A DNA stretch of 39,794 nt from a virus. Location: IMG/VR virus record IMGVR_UViG_3300044822_000062, positions 1 to 39,794 of that record, one strand, 5' to 3'. Below the pieces are notes generated by a model. The model ran no database searches, had not been told where the DNA came from, and was given only the letters and a program-made list of their open reading frames with translations. This document shows positions 15,123 to 24,004 of the stretch, piece by piece. Both the position numbers and the translations under genes were made by a program. Position 1 is the stretch's first letter. Every line of letters begins with the position of its first letter.

Positions 15123-15889
15123 CAGGTGCCACCATTATTCTTATATGGCACCACGAACAGCGGCACCGAGGTGGAATAAGCCAGCCTGTTGGATGTCTGC
15201 CCAGACTTGTCCTCTACGATTGCCGCCCCTCCATTGTTCACAAGATCAGCTCCATCGCAGGTGAAGTTGATACTGTCTGCCGTGACCTGGCCTGAATCTG
15301 CGGTCCACGCAGAAACGCATGGCGGATTCGGTACCGGTACGAATACCGGGTTGATCTGATTCGTGACGAGCGTCGTGATATGCCAGTTCTGTGGATACTC
15401 GACATAGTCCATCCACTGCTGCGCCTGTTTCTGGCGCTGAACATCGTGGCCGGGGTTGTACGGGCTAAAGCCGTTGATAACGACGTTGTTGAACGTCCAG
15501 GGTTTGAGGAAGACTTCAGGCTCGAAGACCTGTTTGGCCATCGGCCAGCGCTGTACATCATGCGCGACGTTGTACGGTGTGAAACTGTCCCGGACGATGC
15601 TGTTGAACTTCCAGGGCTGTATATAGCTCTCTGGCGTCCAATCACCCCAGCCGGTCGTATCGTTGCCGAGCAAGATATCGGCCGTGAGCGCAGTCGTCTG
15701 CGCAAGGACAGTAAGCGTCCCTTTCCACGAATGGATGCGTGCGGTGTTCTCGACTTGGACATAGCGATTGCTGTTGAACTGCTGAGGCGGTGCTTTATAT
15801 GTCGCCAATACCAACAGATTAGCCGCGGTCTTGGCCCAGGAAGGACCAATGACAGTGACATTATTAACGCAAACATTCTGGACGGCCAT
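15122..15889 (-). CDS. Structural-module protein with 38-residue internal repeats
   Basis: The 255-residue protein of unknown family lies between fibre genes and the gp10-like gene. Its centre has two clear copies and one decayed copy of a 38-residue unit: QPWKFNSIVRDSFTPYNVAH (from residue 91), KPWTFNNVVINGFSPYNPGH (from 129) and QNWHITTLVTNQINPV (from 167). The first two end in DVQR. The C-terminal 65 residues are beta-like with two cysteines. It is probably a virion component, perhaps a spacer in a tail appendage. A bulged hairpin lies just upstream of its start. Confidence 0.6.
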   Translation of the reverse strand: MAVQNVCVNNVTVIGPSWAKTAANLLVLATYKAPPQQFNSNRYVQVENTARIHSWKGTLTVLAQTTALTADILLGNDTTGWGDWTPESYIQPWKFNSIVRDSFTPYNVAHDVQRWPMAKQVFEPEVFLKPWTFNNVVINGFSPYNPGHDVQRQKQAQQWMDYVEYPQNWHITTLVTNQINPVFVPVPNPPCVSAWTADSGQVTADSINFTCDGADLVNNGGAAIVEDKSGQTSNRLAYSTSVPLFVVPYKNNGGT

Positions 15890-15895
15890 AAAGTA

Positions 15896-15916
15896 GGCGG
15901 CCCTTTGGGGACCGCC
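15896..15916 (-). other. Intergenic hairpin before the 255-aa gene
   Basis: On the minus strand GGCGG-T-CCC pairs with GGG-CCGCC around a CAAA loop (8 pairs with one bulge). It lies in the 50-base gap upstream of the 15889 start. No T-run follows, so it is more likely an mRNA structural or processing element than a terminator. Confidence 0.35.
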
Positions 15917-15939
15917 ATCTTAAAGTGCCTATCCCACGC

Positions 15940-16413
15940 TCAGCCGAACTCTTCGAAGTTCACCGTGCCTGTCAAGCTAAAGGCCGTAGGTGCGGTCGGT
16001 AGAATGATCGCCCAGACCTTCGATGCTGGAATTTCGGTCTGTAGCTCCTGCAATCCATCCAAGATGTCGAACGGGTTTGCCGTGTTCCACTGCCACGAAA
16101 AGTGGTTCGTGAAGGTGGTTCCGAGCGTCGTCGTGACAGCCTTGAAGATCGTGGAGCCCGTATAGACACCGATCAGCGCTTCATCGACTGGCAGCGCCGT
16201 CACCGTGGTACCGCCCGCAGTACCCGTGGCATAAAATCCATAACTCACCGTCACGATCTGCTGCGTCGAGCCGGTATTGCTCGATTGCATCTGAATGCGC
16301 TTCAAGCGAATGGGTTTCGAGGATGAGTTGGTCCCCTGCAAGATAACGGTTGCAGCCGCCGTGATCGATTGAGGAGTTCCCCCGTCGATCGACACATTCA
16401 TCGGAATAGGCAC
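15940..16413 (-). CDS. Virion-module protein, hypothetical (157 aa)
   Basis: The GTG 16413 start has a strong AAGGAG site 8 bases upstream. The protein is beta-strand rich and Thr/Gly-rich (MNVSIDGGTPQSITAAATVI, GFYATGTAGGTTVTALPVDE), with a Trp-containing middle (TNHFSWQWNTANPFDILDG). No family was recognised. The composition and location between fibre-type genes suggest a small structural or decoration protein of the tail. Confidence 0.55.
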   Translation of the reverse strand: MPIPMNVSIDGGTPQSITAAATVILQGTNSSSKPIRLKRIQMQSSNTGSTQQIVTVSYGFYATGTAGGTTVTALPVDEALIGVYTGSTIFKAVTTTLGTTFTNHFSWQWNTANPFDILDGLQELQTEIPASKVWAIILPTAPTAFSLTGTVNFEEFG

Positions 16414-16425
16414 TTTAGTTGCTCC

Positions 16426-17190
16426 TTACTGTTGAATAATCGTATCAGTCACAAAAAACTGAGTTTGCGTAAATGGGGTATAAAGGGCATTCGTGCCCTG
16501 AAAACTTGCTAGTAACATTTGCTCACGGTCTCCGGTGACCACACTAAAAGTCCACGCCGCACTGCTAGTCTCTATAGCGCTTACAAGTTTATAACCGGAA
16601 CTCAATCCAAATTGAGCTAAGTTGTTCGTGCCCGTGCTCGTGTCATAAAAACTCCAAACATTGAACGCTCCACTAACACCATTGTTACCGGGTGGAGTTT
16701 GTGTGCTCGTGGCACCGGCAATATATCCAATACCAAATTGATTAATCGCAACCACTAGATCGGTAGCAACTGAGTTAGCACTACCATTTGTAATAGTGAT
16801 CGGGGAAGAACCCCCCGCAGTGCCCGTCGCGGTGTGGGTCTGATCAATACCCAAAAGCCCCGCGACTTCCATAAGAGATAAAACATACTGGCAAGAAACA
16901 GACGGAGTGACCGTGACCGTAAAAGTGCCGCCACTTGTTGCAATGTTTTCGCACCACCAGAGCTCTGTATCGCCTGACACGAATCCCAATGAGATGATTT
17001 TGGTATAAGTATTACTATAATTATCAGTGACTGTTGATACTGTTGGAGTACCCCCCGCTTTTAGACTAATCGAGACAATCACCGAGTTACCGACGACCGG
17101 AGTCGAACTAGTAAATGCCACCGCCGCCGATGAAGCGGATGCCTTAGCGCCGGAGTCAACAATCTGAACAACGTTCAGTGGGGAAGTCAT
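16426..17190 (-). CDS. Secreted-type beta-sandwich protein, probable tail accessory/adhesin
   Basis: The 254-residue protein begins MTSPLNVVQIVDSGAKASAS and continues with features of a jelly-roll or Ig-like fold: VGNSVIVSISLKAGGTPTVS, DNYSNTYTKI, ATSGGTFTVTVTPS. The composition is dominated by Ser/Thr/Gly/Val with few charged residues, as in phage fibre tips. Its DNA is visibly more A+T-rich than the fibre gene next to it, which suggests separate acquisition. It follows the large fibre gene directly and may act with it in host attachment. Confidence 0.55.
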   Translation of the reverse strand: MTSPLNVVQIVDSGAKASASSAAVAFTSSTPVVGNSVIVSISLKAGGTPTVSTVTDNYSNTYTKIISLGFVSGDTELWWCENIATSGGTFTVTVTPSVSCQYVLSLMEVAGLLGIDQTHTATGTAGGSSPITITNGSANSVATDLVVAINQFGIGYIAGATSTQTPPGNNGVSGAFNVWSFYDTSTGTNNLAQFGLSSGYKLVSAIETSSAAWTFSVVTGDREQMLLASFQGTNALYTPFTQTQFFVTDTIIQQ

Positions 17191-20100
17191 TTAGGTTGCA
17201 CTCGCGAAATTACAGCCGATTGAAGTCGGCGGGATCGCGCCGCCCCACGCGCCCATGTCACATACCGTCCCGCCCACGGTTCCCGTCGTAGAACCCACAT
17301 TCTTGAAGGGCGATGTGGCTTGCAACTGGTAGTAAGGCGCCAAAGTACCGCTTGCCACAAAAGCAGGTGAATTATTTGGTACGGAATGTGAATTCACCCC
17401 TGCAGGACCGCCCCCCGCTACTACATCCGCTTGATAGGTAGAAAGTGACGAGGTAGTGCCAGAAGGGTAGCCCCCATTCGCGCTCTGCGAGGCCCCGACT
17501 CCCCAATTCACCGCCGTGATATAGCCATTGTAATCATTGATCGCGAGCGAGCTCGTGCCAGTGCACTGCACCCCATAGCTTGCCCCGCCCGCAGTGCCGG
17601 CATAGATATTGTTATAAATGGAAACCAAGCCCGCACTTCGCCCCACCGCCCAAGTACCCGTAGACGATGAGCCGTTGGCAATGATGGTGTTGTTGTAGAT
17701 ATTGACCGGTGTTTGCCAGGTCTCACCCACCGCCGCACCCTTCAGCGTGAAGTTAAACGCATTGTCTGCCACACAGATGTTGTGGTGGAAGTTAGAAGTC
17801 AGGGTGAGCCCCGTGGTGTTGTTGTAAGCGCCTGTGAAATCGTTAAAGCAGTTCATGCCCCCCGAGGCCGTCATCATCGACATATCGACGTAGTTGTAGG
17901 CGACGGTAGTGCCTTGGTTTGCCGAATCCTTACCCCAGGCGAGGCCACCGGAGTTGTAGCCGGTGTTATAGGAAATGGTCACATTGGCCGAGTTGAAGAT
18001 GAAGATGGAATTCAAATGCTGATCGCCCGAAGTGCCCCCGGTACCTTGATTGTCGTGGAACCAGTTATTGGTAATGAGTGCAGAATTTGATGTGGAGATC
18101 CCATCCACCCAAATGGAGGACTCGTTATCGCTGCTGTTCGAGAGCCCCACCAGGGTCTGCCCGGTGAATTCGCAGTTTTTAATAATGACTTGACCCGTGA
18201 CTGAAGGGCCGCTCGCACTTGACACACCGCCAATACGTACAGCCTTGTAAGAATACCCGGTAAAGCGTAGCCCATCGATCGTGAGCCAGCCGGTTTGATT
18301 GGAAAGTTGCGGACTGTTGCCGTTCATGCACCCTGCCAATAAAGGCCCATTGTTCGGGTAAGACAAGCCGCCATTCGGCACATTGCTGCCGTTAAAGCCA
18401 CTGATAGTGGCTGTGCCAATCGCGTAAACGCCAGAAGCATTCGAGCTTCCGTAATAGGTGGGGCTTGTGGAACTACCACCATTGATCTGAATCGCCCCAG
18501 CGTAGGGATTCCCCGAGGGAATCATGGACGATACATTGTAGGTACCTGGCAAAAATCCTACGCGCATGCCCGTCATCTTTGAGAAATTAGACGAACTCGT
18601 CACTAGGCTCGTAACGGCCCAAGGAGCCGCGAGCGTACCGGCAGCGGCATCATTTCCAGTCGGAGAGATATAGTAGTTGAAAGTAGATGAGCCGTAGTTA
18701 CCCAGGTACTCTTGACACGCGGCCCAAATGGGGGGCGTGTAACTCCCCGCACCGTAGGTCGGCGCGAGCGCAGTCATCTGCATCGTGCTCTCGAGTGCAT
18801 ACCAGGCAAAATCCGCGCCGTAGAAACCACAATCCTCGAAGAAGTCGAAGCTCTTCAGTCCTGCGCTGAGCACTGAAACCAAGAATCCGGGGTTAGAGGA
18901 AAGTTGGTTCGTCGGGTCGTAGTACAGGTAGCCGAAGCGTTGATCACGATGCGCGGCAATGAAAAGCGTTTCCCAGGTGCCGGTGCCAGAGAAGTTGTTC
19001 CCACCCTCGTACCCAAGGTAGGGTAGATTCGCCCAGGCTTGGGAGGAATTATCCGCGATCGCGGCAGTGAGTGCCACGTTGGCCGAGCCGACAAACCCGC
19101 TCGTGCTCAAGTTCGATCCGTAGTTATAGCCGTATACGTCAACGTTCGTGTAAGCGAGACTAAAGAGTGCGTTCAGTTGCTCAGCTTGCGTCGAATAGGT
19201 GAGAATTTGGTTGTAGACAGTACTTGAGGGGTTCGTCCAATAAGGTGCCACATGGATTGCATCGATGCCCACCCCGGTGGCCTGATACTTTGCGTAAGGA
19301 TGCTGATAGGGGGCATAGTTGCCCTGCGCCACCCAAGCCGAGGCGTTCATCGACTCAGCCGTTTGGAACGCTCCACCCGAGTTCGGTCCAGAGCCATAGC
19401 CCATCGACATAGTGATCTGTTGGCCGTAGGCGCTGGCTCCATACGCCGCATAGAAAGCATCCGCGATGAGGGCAACTTGACTGCCGTACCATTGCGCGGA
19501 CTCCTCCGTGTTATTACCGATCGAGGGGAATAGCGCATAGCCGATGACTGTGCAGGGACACAGCGTCTGGCGCAGGTTCCAATACTCGTTGGTGAACTCG
19601 GGGATCAACCGGCAAGTGGCGTTTAAGTTCGCAAGCGCTAAATTCGCGAGACTCGTCCAGAAACCTTGCGTGCCCATGAAAGTATTGAACTGCACCGGGA
19701 TCGTGATCCAGCAATCGGCGCTTTGCTGATTACACAGCGCAAAGCACACTTCATAGGGCACGCCGCTCGTGAGCGCCCAGGAACAGCTTGAGAGTTGTGT
19801 GCGCTGCGACCAGTTCCAATAAGTGGGTACGAAGAGCTGGTTATTGCCCCCACCGGTGCATGTAACATTTTGCGTAAGGCCGCTAGCCGTGTAGCTCGTC
19901 CAAGTGGAGCTCGATGTGACGAACTGCACCGTGGGCGAGCCATAGGTAAAGCGCACATAGGCAAGCTGACCGGTATCGGTGCCAGTGGTTTGCTCCTGCC
20001 CCAGAATGCAGGGGATGACGAGATTGCCCCGCGCCCAGTTCGCGCTGGAGCCTCCGGGAGATGAGGCTAAAGTAGCGGTCGTTGCACCGGTCGAAAGCGC

Positions 20101-21660
20101 GGCGGTGAAGGCAAATCCTGTCGTCTGGTAATTCGTAACGAGCCAATCCATGAAGCGAAAGCGCGACAGGTTGACAATGGAGGCTAAGAAATTCGGATGA
20201 AAGTACTGCCCTGCGTTGTAGCTTGCAAGGAGCGAGGTCTGTACGCAAGCGAGCGCCTGTAGGTTATTGGGAGCAGCCCCAGTGGCGGTGAGATAGAACT
20301 GAATCCCCGAGTTGGTCGGGGTTGGAACGCTGAAAGTGACCGACCCCTGCGCCGCGCCTGAGAGCGTGCTCGTGATGGTGTTGGTCGAGGTGTTGACCGT
20401 GACGTTCGAGGCACCTCCCGAGGCATAGGCTACCGAGCCATTGGCCGCGTCCCCCTTGAGCACCAAGGTGCCAGAGCCTTGGAACTGAATCGTGTAGGAA
20501 CCGGACGGATAGTACCCCGGTACGGTCGAGGGGAGCGAGCTGCCATCGAACGTGTTGTAGTTCATCCAAATCCCAAGACACGTGAACACCTGCATCCCTG
20601 AGAAGTTGTTCCCTGCCGTAAGCGAGGTGGGATATCCATTGGCATCGATCTGTACGAACGGCTCTTCGCCCGTGCTTGAGGTGCCCCCAACGGATGAGAA
20701 CGTGCCCCAGGCGTGCGGCATGTAGCTGGTGCCATTGGCATTGGCGCCTTTCACCAGATTTAAGAACGCTTGTTGAGTCGCCCCGTACCCAGGCTGAGCA
20801 AGGTTCATCCCAAGATAGTTCATTTTCGCCGCAGTCGTAATCGTGAAGGTGCCGCTGAAGGTCGCACTGGCACTATCCGTGACCTTGATCACGAGACTGT
20901 CCGTCTCTACATTCGCAGGCGTTCCCGTGATCACGCCGCCGCTCGACAATGACCAGCTGTTAGACCCCGTCTGCGAAGTTAGAGACCATGTATAGGGCGC
21001 CGTGCCACCCACTGCAGCCATCGTGAAACTGTAAGCGCTGCCCTGCGTCGCAGTGCTCAAGGGTGAGGTTGTGGTGATATAGAGGCTATTCTGCACCGTC
21101 AGGCTGAATACGCGCGTCGATATACCCCCCAGCGCATCGACTACCTGGATATCGAGTGAGTCAGTTTCCGAGCTCGTAGGCGTACCGCTGATGGTACCGC
21201 TGGAAGACACGGACCAAGTATTGCTGCCGGTCTGGGAGAGGAGCGACCAGGTATAGGGCGTGACCCCGCCCGTGGCCGCCAGGGTCTGCGTATAGGTCAG
21301 CCCTTGCGTAGCCGTCGGGAGCGTCGCGCCAGTCGTGATCGTGACCGCGGCGACGACGGTGATACCAAAGGATTTGGTTGGCGACAGCGTGCCCCTGGAA
21401 TCCATGATCCGCAGCACCACGGTCGATGAACCCGTGGCCGACGGGGTGCCCGATACGACGCCGCCCGTGGATAGATTTAGCCCCGTGGGGAAGAAGCCCG
21501 AGACTACGGACCAGAAATAGGGGGGTGCGCCGCCCGTGCCTTGCAGCGTCTGCGAATACGCAAGGCCCACCTCGCCCGACACCAGCGGCGAGTTCGTAGC
21601 GATCAGGAGCGGCGGCCCTCCCCCCTGCGGTGCCACGACATAGCGCTTAGCGGGGCTCAT
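17191..21660 (-). CDS. Large modular tail fibre: Ig-like repeats, glycoside-hydrolase-like core, beta-helix
   Basis: The 1489-residue protein starts at ATGA with the upstream gene. Residues 20-275 hold three putative Ig (He_PIG-type) modules with the pattern YTWSLxSQTGSNxWSxSSxG, then SGTP or TGTP. From about 280 to 980 the sequence looks like a TIM-barrel glycosidase: IPEFTNEYWN places Asn691-Glu692 as an acid/base pair, and LGYEGGN places Glu885 as nucleophile, as in clan GH-A. From about 995, YYISPTGNDAAAGTLAAPWA opens a pectate-lyase-like beta-helix (LTIDGLRFTGYSYKAVRIGG, VIIKNCEFTG). It would bind and degrade a host polysaccharide. The enzyme class is inferred. Confidence 0.75.
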   Translation of the reverse strand: MSPAKRYVVAPQGGGPPLLIATNSPLVSGEVGLAYSQTLQGTGGAPPYFWSVVSGFFPTGLNLSTGGVVSGTPSATGSSTVVLRIMDSRGTLSPTKSFGITVVAAVTITTGATLPTATQGLTYTQTLAATGGVTPYTWSLLSQTGSNTWSVSSSGTISGTPTSSETDSLDIQVVDALGGISTRVFSLTVQNSLYITTTSPLSTATQGSAYSFTMAAVGGTAPYTWSLTSQTGSNSWSLSSGGVITGTPANVETDSLVIKVTDSASATFSGTFTITTAAKMNYLGMNLAQPGYGATQQAFLNLVKGANANGTSYMPHAWGTFSSVGGTSSTGEEPFVQIDANGYPTSLTAGNNFSGMQVFTCLGIWMNYNTFDGSSLPSTVPGYYPSGSYTIQFQGSGTLVLKGDAANGSVAYASGGASNVTVNTSTNTITSTLSGAAQGSVTFSVPTPTNSGIQFYLTATGAAPNNLQALACVQTSLLASYNAGQYFHPNFLASIVNLSRFRFMDWLVTNYQTTGFAFTAALSTGATTATLASSPGGSSANWARGNLVIPCILGQEQTTGTDTGQLAYVRFTYGSPTVQFVTSSSTWTSYTASGLTQNVTCTGGGNNQLFVPTYWNWSQRTQLSSCSWALTSGVPYEVCFALCNQQSADCWITIPVQFNTFMGTQGFWTSLANLALANLNATCRLIPEFTNEYWNLRQTLCPCTVIGYALFPSIGNNTEESAQWYGSQVALIADAFYAAYGASAYGQQITMSMGYGSGPNSGGAFQTAESMNASAWVAQGNYAPYQHPYAKYQATGVGIDAIHVAPYWTNPSSTVYNQILTYSTQAEQLNALFSLAYTNVDVYGYNYGSNLSTSGFVGSANVALTAAIADNSSQAWANLPYLGYEGGNNFSGTGTWETLFIAAHRDQRFGYLYYDPTNQLSSNPGFLVSVLSAGLKSFDFFEDCGFYGADFAWYALESTMQMTALAPTYGAGSYTPPIWAACQEYLGNYGSSTFNYYISPTGNDAAAGTLAAPWAVTSLVTSSSNFSKMTGMRVGFLPGTYNVSSMIPSGNPYAGAIQINGGSSTSPTYYGSSNASGVYAIGTATISGFNGSNVPNGGLSYPNNGPLLAGCMNGNSPQLSNQTGWLTIDGLRFTGYSYKAVRIGGVSSASGPSVTGQVIIKNCEFTGQTLVGLSNSSDNESSIWVDGISTSNSALITNNWFHDNQGTGGTSGDQHLNSIFIFNSANVTISYNTGYNSGGLAWGKDSANQGTTVAYNYVDMSMMTASGGMNCFNDFTGAYNNTTGLTLTSNFHHNICVADNAFNFTLKGAAVGETWQTPVNIYNNTIIANGSSSTGTWAVGRSAGLVSIYNNIYAGTAGGASYGVQCTGTSSLAINDYNGYITAVNWGVGASQSANGGYPSGTTSSLSTYQADVVAGGGPAGVNSHSVPNNSPAFVASGTLAPYYQLQATSPFKNVGSTTGTVGGTVCDMGAWGGAIPPTSIGCNFASAT

Positions 21661-22058
21661 CCAAACGCCGCAAACATTTCATTGACCTTGATGCAAGCGA
21701 GTACGCCGGGGTCGCCTAAGCCAATGATGCCGTTATAGGCGCCATTGCCGACATTGATAGGATAGGGAAGCGGCTCACCGCGCAGCAACGGGAAGATGTA
21801 GCCGAAGTTCGCATTGCACTTGGTGAATACCGTATAGGCGCTATCGCCCTGGCCGTTATTGATCGCCGTCGATACGTTGATAACCTGCGGCGCAGTGCCT
21901 GTGCCTGCGAATATCTGAGCAAAATTGGCATTCCAGATGATGCAGGCATTGTTAAAGTTCGTGCCCGTCGCATCCATGTTATACGCGCCGGTATTGACGA
22001 GCTCGATCGGATAGGCGTTGTAGACCTCGTTGCCGAGATTGTCGGATAGCTGGGCCAT
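21657..22058 (-). CDS. Small structural protein, hypothetical (133 aa)
   Basis: The protein lies between the gp4-like adaptor and the large fibre, overlapping both by 1-4 bases. It is rich in Asn/Gly/Ala with two NxNF-type elements (NACIIWNANFAQIFAG and KCNANFGYIFPLLRG), which look like an internal duplication. It could be a head-tail or fibre-attachment protein. No family was recognised. Confidence 0.55.
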   Translation of the reverse strand: MAQLSDNLGNEVYNAYPIELVNTGAYNMDATGTNFNNACIIWNANFAQIFAGTGTAPQVINVSTAINNGQGDSAYTVFTKCNANFGYIFPLLRGEPLPYPINVGNGAYNGIIGLGDPGVLACIKVNEMFAAFG

Positions 22059-23056
22059 TAGAGGTTACTACCAAAGCCGCCGTGCATTATAAAGGACGCA
22101 TCCTTACCATTGCCGGCCATCAGTGCGCTATCAAATCTGAGTTTCTTAACCGGACTCGCGTTTAGCGCCTTGATAACCTGCCGCGCCTCCCACGCCTGCC
22201 GCAGCAGTTCCGGACTCGGCTGCTTGCCGTACTCAGGGGCTAGTTCTATCGCTAGGAGTTTTTTTATCGCGCGGCTGTAGCCCTGCGGCAGCGAGAATGT
22301 ACTCGTCGTCGATTGCAAGTCCGCCAAGATCACATCGGTGTAGAAATGCACCTCGCCCGCTTGCTGCGGGTTGGGGTAGACGAATAGGTGTGCATAGGGG
22401 AAGTCGGGCCGCACAGCCACGACATAGGGCCACGGACCCGGTACGCCCTTGTAGCCGATCTCGTTATAGTCATCGAAGCTACAGACATCGAACCAGTAAT
22501 CCAGCCCCGTATTGCCGGATGCGGTAATGCGCGTATATCCAGACCGGATGTGCAGCGGCCGCGGAATGGCGAAGTTACCCGGCGCGGTATAGGTGATCTG
22601 ATCGGTTGTGAAGCTGCCCGTCGCATTGGCACTCATCGTGATCGTGCCGGTATTGGCCGAACCCGCAATGATGTAGGTGCCCGTGGGGATGGCGCCTGAG
22701 GTATCGGTCAGCGTGCCACCCACCACAAGGCCCTGTGCATTCATGCCCGTGGTGAGCGTCAAGCTTGCCGTCACACCCGTGATAAAGGGGCTTCCGGCCG
22801 TCACATTGCCATTGAACGTCCCCTGGGTGGGGTTCCCCATAGTGTAGTCGGTCTGCCCTGGGGTCCACGCGAGCTTGTTGTAATTGGTCGAGTAGACGAA
22901 GTCCTTATCGGTCGATAGGGATTCGAGCAGATCGTTTAGCGTCTGGAGCGAGTCGCCCGCATCGGTCGCATCGGCTGGCTCGCCGCCTGCGAGGACCCCG
23001 AGATTGCGAAGTGCCCCGGTGATTAAGTCCAGGCCGCTCGAGGTGACGGCGCCCAC
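22058..23056 (-). CDS. P22 gp4-like tail accessory (head-tail adaptor) protein
   Basis: The 332-residue protein starts at GTG 23056. The N-terminus GLDLITGALRNLGVLAGGEP and GDSLQTLNDLLESLSTDKDF matches the gp4 family, which forms a dodecameric ring below the portal. LAWTPGQTDYTMG precedes a beta-rich insert (about 77-158). IPRPLHIRSGYTRI and PNPQQAGEVHFYTDVILADL resume the family sequence, and LPQGYSRAIKKLLAIELAPE gives its helical C-terminal part. P22 gp4 is only 166 residues; part of the excess is the insert. Confidence 0.8.
   Translation of the reverse strand: MGAVTSSGLDLITGALRNLGVLAGGEPADATDAGDSLQTLNDLLESLSTDKDFVYSTNYNKLAWTPGQTDYTMGNPTQGTFNGNVTAGSPFITGVTASLTLTTGMNAQGLVVGGTLTDTSGAIPTGTYIIAGSANTGTITMSANATGSFTTDQITYTAPGNFAIPRPLHIRSGYTRITASGNTGLDYWFDVCSFDDYNEIGYKGVPGPWPYVVAVRPDFPYAHLFVYPNPQQAGEVHFYTDVILADLQSTTSTFSLPQGYSRAIKKLLAIELAPEYGKQPSPELLRQAWEARQVIKALNASPVKKLRFDSALMAGNGKDASFIMHGGFGSNL
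22583..22828 (-). other. Beta-rich insert domain in gp4-like adaptor
   Basis: Residues about 77-158 hold GTFNGNVTAGSPFITGVTAS, NAQGLVVGGTLTDTSGAIPT and TGTITMSANATGSFTTDQIT. The motif order resembles that of the insert in the gp10-like protein encoded downstream. It is probably a small Ig-like domain facing outward. Confidence 0.6.
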
Positions 23057-23059
23057 GCA

Positions 23060-23299
23060 TTAGGCCGGGAAGTACGGAATGTTATAGACCGTACCGCCGA
23101 TATTCACCGACAAGTACCCTTGCGGAGTCGCAGGGAGTGCAGTCCCCGATCCAGCCGCCACCGTATTGGTCGTGGTCGTGCCAAATTGAACGCCCCCGGT
23201 AGCGCCCGTGGGAGTCGCGGCCGTGACAGTAGCAGTCGTGAAACTCGCTGCTGAGCCTGTCTGCGCACCATTGCCATTACCTGGGCTTTTGAGACTCAT
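23060..23299 (-). CDS. Small Gly/Thr-rich protein, hypothetical (79 aa)
   Basis: The ATG overlaps the upstream stop. The N-terminal 50 residues are low-complexity Ala/Thr/Gly (FTTATVTAATPTGATGGVQF). The last 20 residues form an ordered-looking strand set (GYLSVNIGGTVYNIPYFP) resembling the short GGxxYxIP ends of phage head or fibre decoration proteins. It is probably a minor virion protein. Confidence 0.5.
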   Translation of the reverse strand: MSLKSPGNGNGAQTGSAASFTTATVTAATPTGATGGVQFGTTTTNTVAAGSGTALPATPQGYLSVNIGGTVYNIPYFPA

Positions 23300-23658
23300 A
23301 GGCCGTTCCCTCGGGTAAAGGTCACAGAAGCGCCCGTCGCGCCCGCGGCGAGAATGCAGGAAGCGCCCGTGACCTCGGTCGCGACCGATACGACGACGAC
23401 AGCCCCTGGTGCCACGGGGTAGCTAGCCGCAGCCGTGGCAGCCGTCACAGAACCCGCAATACCGAAGTTCACATAGGCCCACGCTGCCGTCTGATTAGCT
23501 ATTTGGATTTGATTGCAGCTCGAATTGCCCCCTGGAAGCACAACCGCTTGCGCACTCGTTGTCGCTGCAAGTGTCAAGGAGGCTTGCAGAGTACCGGCCG
23601 GCGTTCCTGCGTTGCCGGTATTCGTGTAGAGCGGATTAAAGGCAAAGATCTCGCTCAT
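23296..23658 (-). CDS. Beta-rich small structural protein (120 aa)
   Basis: Starts and ends in ATGA overlaps, so it is coupled to both neighbours. The sequence (LQASLTLAATTSAQAVVLPG, QIQIANQTAAWAYVNFGIAG, VAPGAVVVVSVATEVTGASC) predicts a single all-beta domain, like those of head decoration or joining proteins. It follows the coat operon. No specific family is named. Confidence 0.55.
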   Translation of the reverse strand: MSEIFAFNPLYTNTGNAGTPAGTLQASLTLAATTSAQAVVLPGGNSSCNQIQIANQTAAWAYVNFGIAGSVTAATAAASYPVAPGAVVVVSVATEVTGASCILAAGATGASVTFTRGNGL

Positions 23659-23993
23659 TGAATGACGGAGGGCAGGTTCTGCAAGTCGGGGCGGTTGACT
23701 TCGATGTAGTAGCTACCGGTCGGGTATGTCAAAGAGCCCGCGGTGGGGTTAGTGATGGCAAGAGTGAGCGTATTGACGGCGCTGACTCGCGCGTTTGCGA
23801 TGGAAAGCACCGTATTCGAGAACGCCGCTTGCAGAGAGATATCCGAAATTTGGTCCCCTATCGCGAGCCCGTTCACCGTGAAGTTCTGCTCGACCGTCGA
23901 GGTAGCGGTCGTCGCGACGGGAGTGAGTGTCGCCTTCAGAATGAAGTTGTTGAGGATGTTGCCCCAGGGTATACCCATTTCACCAATCGGCAT
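23655..23993 (-). CDS. Beta-rich structural protein (112 aa)
   Basis: The first gene after the terminator, with a strong AAGGAG site directly after the terminator's T-run. The protein (NFILKATLTPVATTATSTVE, GDQISDISLQAAFSNTVLSI, GSLTYPTGSYYIEVNRPDL) is all-beta and probably a virion protein. It is expressed either by read-through or from a promoter not recognised here. Confidence 0.55.
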   Translation of the reverse strand: MPIGEMGIPWGNILNNFILKATLTPVATTATSTVEQNFTVNGLAIGDQISDISLQAAFSNTVLSIANARVSAVNTLTLAITNPTAGSLTYPTGSYYIEVNRPDLQNLPSVIQ

Positions 23994-24004
23994 GTTCGCT
24001 CCTT

